DNA of 8,904 bases from Caryophanales bacterium UBA3935 (GTDB lineage Bacteria > Bacillota_I > Bacilli_A > ML615J-28 > CAG-698), in contig DGED01000006.1 in the NCBI GenBank assembly GCA_002385755.1, positions 1 to 8,904 on the forward strand, written 5' to 3'. Each line of letters opens with the position of its first letter. The stretch's first letter is position 1. The translations under genes were made by a program, and so were the position numbers. The notes under the pieces are model-generated. The model was given only the letters and a program-made list of their open reading frames with translations. It had not been told where the DNA came from and ran no database searches. Positions 5,109 to 8,904 of the stretch are shown here, piece after piece.

Positions 5109-5591
5109 ATGTATGAAACAGATGATAAGACATCTGGTTTATTATTATCATCGGTAATTTATGGCCCGTCATATATATCTTTTGATTATGCACTTTCTTA
5201 TCATGGCTTAATTCCTGAGAAAGTTTTTTTATATACCAATGCAACCTTTAATAAGAGAAGAAGTAAAATGTTTGAAACAAAGTTTGGCAATTACTCTTAT
5301 AGAGATGTACCAAAAGCGGTATATCCATATGAAATTGAAAGTATATTATATGATAATTATGTAGTATTTATGGCAAAACCAGAAAAAGCACTTTTAGATA
5401 AATTATATACAATAAGTCCGGTTTCAAATAAAAAGGAATTAAAAAAACTTCTTTTTGAAAGTTTAAGAATTGATGAAGATAGGTTTGCTAGTCTAAATAA
5501 AGAACTGATGATTAAATTAATACCTAAATATAAAAGTACTAATTTAAACATACTTAAAAGGCTGATTGAAAAGGAGATTAGTAAGAAATGA
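5109..5591 (+). CDS. AbiEi-family antitoxin of a type IV TA system, N-terminally truncated
   Basis: The 160 residues match the C-terminal domain of AbiEi antitoxins: GPSYISFDYALSYHGLIPE (19-37), the ETKFGNYSYRDVPKAVYPYE block (56-75), AKPEKALLDKLYTISP (89-104) and LLFESLRIDEDRF (114-126). Full family members have about 200 residues, with an N-terminal winged helix that binds the promoter and ends in a sequence like K-RG-LYET. Here the frame reads RGMYETDD but meets a TAA at 5100-5102, directly upstream. Only 22 bases lie between that point and the previous stop, so the winged helix is absent. The ribosome-binding-like AAAGGGG (5101-5107) is one base from this ATG and better placed for an out-of-frame 14-codon frame from 5113. 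Loss of the DNA-binding domain and of an intact toxin partner makes a working antitoxin unlikely. The family call is strong. Confidence 0.85.
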   Translation: MYETDDKTSGLLLSSVIYGPSYISFDYALSYHGLIPEKVFLYTNATFNKRRSKMFETKFGNYSYRDVPKAVYPYEIESILYDNYVVFMAKPEKALLDKLYTISPVSNKKELKKLLFESLRIDEDRFASLNKELMIKLIPKYKSTNLNILKRLIEKEISKK

Positions 5592-5694
5592 TTATAAAGC
5601 AGATGTTATTCCCTTTATAAAAGATGTATCCGTTCTTAATATTTGGTCTAGTAATTTTTTTAAGGATATAACTTTAAATATAAAAACAATTTAA
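5588..5694 (+). pseudogene. AbiEii toxin remnant: only the two ends of the gene are left
   Basis: The AbiEi stop TGA (5589-5591) overlaps an ATG (5588) in the ATGA arrangement usual for abiEi-abiEii pairs. From that ATG, MIIKQML resembles the start of AbiEii nucleotidyltransferases, but the frame soon stops at 5618-5620. In the frame two bases on, 5599-5694 reads ADVIPFIKDVSVLNIWSSNFFKDI, a good match to the C-terminal end of AbiEii ('DVlPFIkD...ldiWS.eFF..l'). The whole catalytic middle, including the GGTALR and DLDF motifs, is missing. The simplest reading is one internal deletion that joined the two ends out of frame. No toxin activity is possible. Confidence 0.7.
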
Positions 5695-5781
5695 CAAACC
5701 TTTCAATTTAGAAATTTTTAATTTATCCAAGTAGGAGTTGTAAACATTCAATAAAAGTAGTGGTTTATTAAGTAAGGGTGC

Positions 5782-5802
5782 ACCTATTGTATTAAAATAG
5801 GT
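5782..5802. repeat. Short inverted repeat ACCTATT/AATAGGT
   Basis: ACCTATT (5782-5788) and AATAGGT (5796-5802) form a perfect 7-bp stem with a seven-base loop. An A-run follows on the plus strand, so it does not look like a terminator in either direction. It lies in the gap between the abiEii remnant and the tRNA promoter, which otherwise holds nothing I recognise. Confidence 0.35.
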
Positions 5803-5835
5803 AAAAAAACACATTTTTATTTAGGCAAAATTTAA

Positions 5836-5864
5836 TTGCTTTTATCGCGTGATTTTGATATAAT
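5836..5864 (+). promoter_or_regulatory. Promoter of the tRNA-Arg gene
   Basis: TTGCTT (5836-5841; 3 of 6), a 17-base spacer and TATAAT (5859-5864), with TG at 5856-5857 giving an extended -10. The start would be near 5871, ten bases before the tRNA. Confidence 0.75.
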
Positions 5865-5880
5865 ATATATGGTTTTTTGT

Positions 5881-5957
<77 letters not shown>

Positions 5958-5973
5958 TTTTTTAAGGGAAATC

Positions 5974-6008
5974 AAAGCAAGAGTAATACTTTTGCTTTTT
6001 TCTTTTTT
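5974..6008 (+). terminator. Rho-independent terminator of tRNA-Arg
   Basis: AAAGCAAGAGT (5974-5984) pairs with ACTTTTGCTTT (5988-5998) in an 11-bp stem with one G-U pair and a three-base loop (AAT). A T-rich tail follows to 6008. It separates the tRNA from the mgsA promoter directly downstream. Confidence 0.8.
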
Positions 6009-6035
6009 GTATTTGCATAAAAGTTGTGTTATAAT
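6007..6035 (+). promoter_or_regulatory. Promoter of the mgsA-ispD-ispF operon
   Basis: TTGTAT (6007-6012; 3 of 6), a 17-base spacer and TATAAT (6030-6035) with TG at 6027-6028 (extended -10). A start near 6042 would leave a leader of only about 16 bases, just enough for the ribosome binding site AAGAGGTG (6045-6052). The -35 overlaps the tRNA terminator's T-tail. Confidence 0.7.
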
Positions 6036-6057
6036 AATCGTGTTAAGAGGTGAAATG

Positions 6058-6423
6058 ATGAGAATAGCCCTAATCGCTCATGACAAGAAGAAAAAAGACA
6101 TCATTGAATTCGCGCTTAAGTATCACGATTTTTTGAAGCAGCATACTTTGTACGCCACGGGAACCACCGGACGTATGATTGAGGAACAAACCGGCTTGAA
6201 TATTCATCGTTTTAAATCGGGACCGCTGGGGGGCGATCAGGAAATAGGGGCTAAAGTAGCAAAAGAAGAAATCGATATGGTGATCTTTTTTCGGGATCCG
6301 TTGACCGCTCAACCGCACGAACCCGATATTAGCGCCTTGTTGCGATTGTGCGACGTTTACGAGATTCCTTTGGCAACCAATAAAAATACCGCTGCCCTGT
6401 TGATAATCGGCAGTTGCAAATAG
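6058..6423 (+). CDS. mgsA: Methylglyoxal synthase
   Basis: MgsA turns dihydroxyacetone phosphate into methylglyoxal and phosphate in the cytoplasm, an overflow bypass of lower glycolysis when phosphate is short. The 121 residues carry every family signature: IALIAHD (3-9, with His8), YATGTTG (32-38, phosphate binding), [11 protein letters not shown] (54-64, with the catalytic Asp60, equivalent to E. coli Asp71), FFRDPL (77-82, Asp80), PHEPD (86-90, His87 and Asp90) and [10 protein letters not shown] (103-112). It is shorter than the E. coli (152) and Bacillus (137) enzymes, lacking their C-terminal tail. Two ATGs lie in a row. I chose 6058, since the GG of AAGAGGTG lies 7 bases before it; 6055 is the alternative. 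The same frame is open back through the tRNA, but that part is not coding. First gene of the operon. Confidence 0.96.
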   Translation: MRIALIAHDKKKKDIIEFALKYHDFLKQHTLYATGTTGRMIEEQTGLNIHRFKSGPLGGDQEIGAKVAKEEIDMVIFFRDPLTAQPHEPDISALLRLCDVYEIPLATNKNTAALLIIGSCK

Positions 6424-6433
6424 GAGACTAATC

Positions 6434-7975
6434 ATGAGCCTAATAATTAAATTCATCGTCGAAAATAAATTCACCCTGCTAATCCCGTTTTTGTTTGCCA
6501 CGGTCTTGCTGATATTGGATACGTATTCTAACAGGAATAAGTTTTCGATTGTTGGATTATTATTGTTTTTTGTCGGAGTGGGCGGCTTCATCGTCATTAT
6601 TATTAAAGACATACAAGTTTTCAAAATTGATTTGGTTCTTGTCGTCGCCGGGGTAACGGTCTTAGCCTTTTTTTATAACAGCGCGGCATACGCGCGGGCA
6701 TCCTACCGTTACAATAAAATATCCAATTTGATTCTGGCGTTGCCTTCCAATGTTGAAAGCCAGGTATACATGTATCTTGACGACCGGTCAAGGCTATTGA
6801 TTTATACCGAGCAATTCTACGCGCTATTCGCCAATTTTAATATTGAAAAAAAGAATTGGCATAAGTATCTCGGACACGCGATTATCGAAAACGAAAATTA
6901 CAATTACAAACAGTTTATAAATTTTCTTCGCTCCGCCGAGGAAAGGAATTATAAAATACAGTTTGTTTTCAATAACGACTATATCGTCCCAGCGCAGTTG
7001 TACAAAAGAAAAGTGACCGCTAACGGAAAGCTTTTGGGATACGTATTAATAAATCAAACGCTGACACTGTCGGAAATTTATAAAGAGAACGTAAATAACG
7101 AGTATCGGAAAAGACAGCATATTTATTTTGATTTGTTGGGGGAACCCATCATCTATTATGATTTCAATAAAAACCGGTATATATTGAATTCGTTGATGTG
7201 CCGACTTTTGGGAATCGAAGAAAACGAGATCGGCGCGCAAGTTTTTGAACAATTAATACCCGAAGATGATCGGAAAGTAATTGAAAACCGACAAATCCAA
7301 CCCGATCGCGTCTCCAGGAGCTTATATCGCGTTAAGACGATAAACGGTCTCGAATGGTTCGAGGAAAGTTCTATTGAGTTCGAGGGCAGAAATTATATTG
7401 TCCTATATCGCACCGATTTTTCCACTGTGAAATTAGATTATCATAATTACGTTAATCTTATCGATGATTTGAAAAACCTGAAAAATTTTGATTTTATCCT
7501 TGTTATAATCGCCGTTAAAGATATCCCGGAAATTACGGAAAAGGCGGGAAAAGACGGTTGCGATATCGTTGTTTCCAAGTACTTCAGGAAATTGGCCTCC
7601 TACTACGGCGAGACGCGGAAAATATACAAGGTTGGACAAATCGAGTTTGCTTTGGTGATTGAGAACAGCGATAAGATGGACCTTATAGTTCGCGACCTAG
7701 AGAACGGAAGCAGCGGTTATCTCGGGGACGAAATTAATCTTAACGAAATGAAGTTTGTTTTAAGAAACTCCGTCGGGATTGTAAAATCCCAGACGGTCGT
7801 CGTCCAAACGGCCGAAAGCGTCGTAAAAGCGGGTTTTGACGCTCTTAATCTCGCGACCGACGAAAAATATACGAAACGTCACGCCGTTTATCAACCGCAA
7901 AAAAACATTGACGATCCAAGCCGTTTCGACATTGATTTGAGCGATGACTTTTTGGATAAATTACTTAAGGATTAA
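6434..7975 (+). CDS. Membrane protein with PAS-like domains and a degenerate GGDEF domain
   Basis: A 513-residue putative sensor. Three membrane helices lie at about 13-28, 37-57 and 66-81. Two PAS-like regions follow: about 105-215, and 230-328 with the clearer PAS features LLGEPIIYYDFNKNRYILNSL, LLGIEENEIG and QLIPEDDR. A GGDEF-fold domain covers about 340-485. Its signature is degenerate: VGQIEF (400-405) replaces GGDEF, and the later AK..GR motif is lost (ALNLATDEK), so it should not make cyclic di-GMP. The layout recalls the N-terminal half of GdpP/YybT (membrane helices, PAS, degenerate GGDEF), but there is no DHH/DHHA1 phosphodiesterase; the protein ends in an acidic tail (DIDLSDDFLDKLLKD). 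The ribosome binding site AGGAG (6422-6426) overlaps the mgsA stop, and ispD begins 12 bases after its end, so it is co-expressed with both. The signal and the output are unknown. Confidence 0.85.
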   Translation: MSLIIKFIVENKFTLLIPFLFATVLLILDTYSNRNKFSIVGLLLFFVGVGGFIVIIIKDIQVFKIDLVLVVAGVTVLAFFYNSAAYARASYRYNKISNLILALPSNVESQVYMYLDDRSRLLIYTEQFYALFANFNIEKKNWHKYLGHAIIENENYNYKQFINFLRSAEERNYKIQFVFNNDYIVPAQLYKRKVTANGKLLGYVLINQTLTLSEIYKENVNNEYRKRQHIYFDLLGEPIIYYDFNKNRYILNSLMCRLLGIEENEIGAQVFEQLIPEDDRKVIENRQIQPDRVSRSLYRVKTINGLEWFEESSIEFEGRNYIVLYRTDFSTVKLDYHNYVNLIDDLKNLKNFDFILVIIAVKDIPEITEKAGKDGCDIVVSKYFRKLASYYGETRKIYKVGQIEFALVIENSDKMDLIVRDLENGSSGYLGDEINLNEMKFVLRNSVGIVKSQTVVVQTAESVVKAGFDALNLATDEKYTKRHAVYQPQKNIDDPSRFDIDLSDDFLDKLLKD

Positions 7976-7986
7976 GCGGAGCGCGT

Positions 7987-8667
7987 ATGTTTGACGTTAT
8001 TTTGCTGATGGCGGGCTCCGGCAGCAGGACGGGACTTTCTTATAATAAAGTCCTCTACCCGGTAAAAAACAAACCGCTATTTCGTTACTCTTTGGATCAA
8101 TTTCTCGCTCTTCCCCAATGCCGGAAGGTAATTTTGGTCGCAGGCGAGCGCGATTTTTCGGCGGTTGAGGAAGCGACAAGCGACTTGGATGGAGACAGAA
8201 TAAAAATCGCGATCGGCGGTTCCCGCAGGCGCGAAAGCGTGTATAACGGCTTGGTTTTGACCGAGAGCGACTTGGTGTTGACTCACGACGCCGCGCGGCC
8301 GCTTATAAAAAAAGAAGACATTATTAAGGTTTATGAAGCGGCCAATGACGGAGGGTTCGCGGTGCTGGCCGTTAAAGCGACCGACACGATATATCGCGTC
8401 CGCGGCGACGAGATGAAGATTTTGGATCGCGGCGAATTATGGCATATGCAAACCCCGCAGGCCGTCGCGCGTTCCGCCCTGCTCGCGGCGTACGAATCCG
8501 ATTCCCCCGATTTGGAGCGGACAACCGACGAGGTTGGTCTGATAATAAAAAAATTCGACATTAAGCCGATAATTGTCGAGGGGAGTCATGATAACATTAA
8601 AGTAACGTATGAGCGCGATTTAAGATTCGTTGAATACATGATCGAGCGAGGTTATTATGGACTATAG
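7987..8667 (+). CDS. ispD: 2-C-methyl-D-erythritol 4-phosphate cytidylyltransferase
   Basis: IspD joins CTP and methylerythritol phosphate to give CDP-methylerythritol, the third step of the MEP route to isoprenoids. At 226 residues it is normal length. The nucleotide-binding loop is MAGSGSRTGLSYNKVLYPV (8-26), with the catalytic Arg14 and Lys21. Other signatures are GGSRRRESVYNGL (77-89), THDAARPL (99-106, Asp101), VKATDTI (129-135), LDRGELWHMQTPQ (146-158, Arg148 matching E. coli Arg157), TTDE (179-182) and the closing GSHDNIKVTYERDL (199-212, Lys205 matching E. coli Lys213). AAGCGGAG precedes the ATG by five bases. It overlaps ispF by 11 bases. The region is visibly richer in G+C than the accessory half. 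Confidence 0.97.
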   Translation: MFDVILLMAGSGSRTGLSYNKVLYPVKNKPLFRYSLDQFLALPQCRKVILVAGERDFSAVEEATSDLDGDRIKIAIGGSRRRESVYNGLVLTESDLVLTHDAARPLIKKEDIIKVYEAANDGGFAVLAVKATDTIYRVRGDEMKILDRGELWHMQTPQAVARSALLAAYESDSPDLERTTDEVGLIIKKFDIKPIIVEGSHDNIKVTYERDLRFVEYMIERGYYGL

Positions 8668-8904
8668 AATCGGCTACTCGCGGGACGTTCATCGTCTCGT
8701 TCCGGGGAGGAAATTGTTTTTGGGCGGTATCGCGATTGATTTTCCGCTTGGCTTGGAAGGCCATTCCGACGCCGACTGTGTTTTGCACGCGGTCGCGGAA
8801 GCGATTATCGGCGCCCTTGGCCTGGGAGATTTGGGAACGCACTTTCCCGATGACGATCCCCGGTACGCGGATATTTTCTCGGGCTATTTTGTTGAGAGGG
8901 CGCG
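8657..8904 (+). CDS. ispF: 2-C-methyl-D-erythritol 2,4-cyclodiphosphate synthase (partial, cut by window end)
   Basis: IspF cyclises CDP-methylerythritol 2-phosphate to methylerythritol cyclodiphosphate with release of CMP, the fifth step of the MEP pathway. The first 82 codons are present of a usual 155-165. YRIGYSRDVHRL (3-14) supplies the metal ligands Asp10 and His12, and the third, His44, lies in EGHSDADCVLHAVAEAI (34-50). GLGDLGTHFPDDDP (55-68) is the next conserved block. ATG 8657 lies inside the end of ispD, overlapping it by 11 bases, with GCGAGG (8646-8651) five bases before it, so the two are probably translationally coupled. The arrangement ispD-ispF is common in bacteria, and in some the two are fused; here they are separate. 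Confidence 0.96.
   Translation, partial: MDYRIGYSRDVHRLVPGRKLFLGGIAIDFPLGLEGHSDADCVLHAVAEAIIGALGLGDLGTHFPDDDPRYADIFSGYFVERA

Noticed and set aside
5113..5157. Short frame from ATG 5113 with a well-placed ribosome binding site (MKQMIRHLVYYYHR)
   Set aside because: Only 14 codons and out of frame with AbiEi homology; probably a by-product of the truncation.
3177..5781. TAAGGGTGC-like sequence found near 3177 and again near 5773
   Set aside because: Only about nine bases match well and the flanks diverge; too short to call a repeat in AT-rich DNA.
5782..5809. Hairpin ACCTATT/AATAGGT as a terminator
   Set aside because: It is followed by A, not T, on the plus strand; read from the minus strand the T-run comes before the stem.
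6070..6624. Long minus-strand frame opposite mgsA and the start of the sensor gene
   Set aside because: It is antisense to the well-conserved mgsA and has no ribosome binding site or recognisable domains.
7997..8842. Several minus-strand frames opposite ispD and ispF
   Set aside because: They are shadows of G+C-rich coding DNA; the plus strand carries complete catalytic motifs.

Overview
The window looks like chromosomal DNA of a low-G+C Bacillota or Mollicutes-related bacterium. The signs are AGGAGG-type ribosome binding sites, repeated TGnTATAAT extended -10 boxes, U-tailed terminators, a CCA-encoding tRNA gene, TGA used as a stop, and the MEP isoprenoid pathway. I cannot name the genus. 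By eye there are two compositional halves: a very AT-rich accessory stretch (1 to about 5870) and a clearly more G+C-rich core (about 6050 to the end). A tRNA-Arg gene with its own promoter and terminator sits at the border.

The accessory half is a patchwork of mobile and decaying genes. In order: the last 30 codons of an upstream gene that resembles a large serine recombinase; a terminator hairpin with the next promoter nested in it; a 261-residue helix-hairpin-helix protein of unknown exact function; an IS3-family insertion sequence with orfA, orfB, a -1 frameshift window and long imperfect inverted repeats; a small SHOCT-domain membrane protein whose -35 box lies in the IS right end; an 850-base non-coding stretch holding two gene remnants and a strong terminator; a lipoprotein with Ig-like (DUF5011-type) domains; a small acidic protein; and a wrecked AbiE type IV toxin-antitoxin pair (antitoxin without its winged helix, toxin reduced to its two ends).

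The core half is a tight operon read rightwards from one promoter: mgsA (methylglyoxal synthase), a three-helix membrane protein with PAS-like domains and a degenerate GGDEF domain, ispD, and ispF (cut by the window end). Gaps are about 10 bases, and ispD and ispF overlap. MgsA diverts dihydroxyacetone phosphate, while IspD and IspF carry out the third and fifth steps of the MEP pathway, which starts from pyruvate and glyceraldehyde 3-phosphate. The operon therefore joins two uses of triose phosphates with a putative membrane sensor.

I found no complete new defence system. The most informative features are the IS-supplied hybrid promoter, the scars of the abiE and Bro-N/DinD-like genes, and the degenerate-GGDEF protein between mgsA and ispD.
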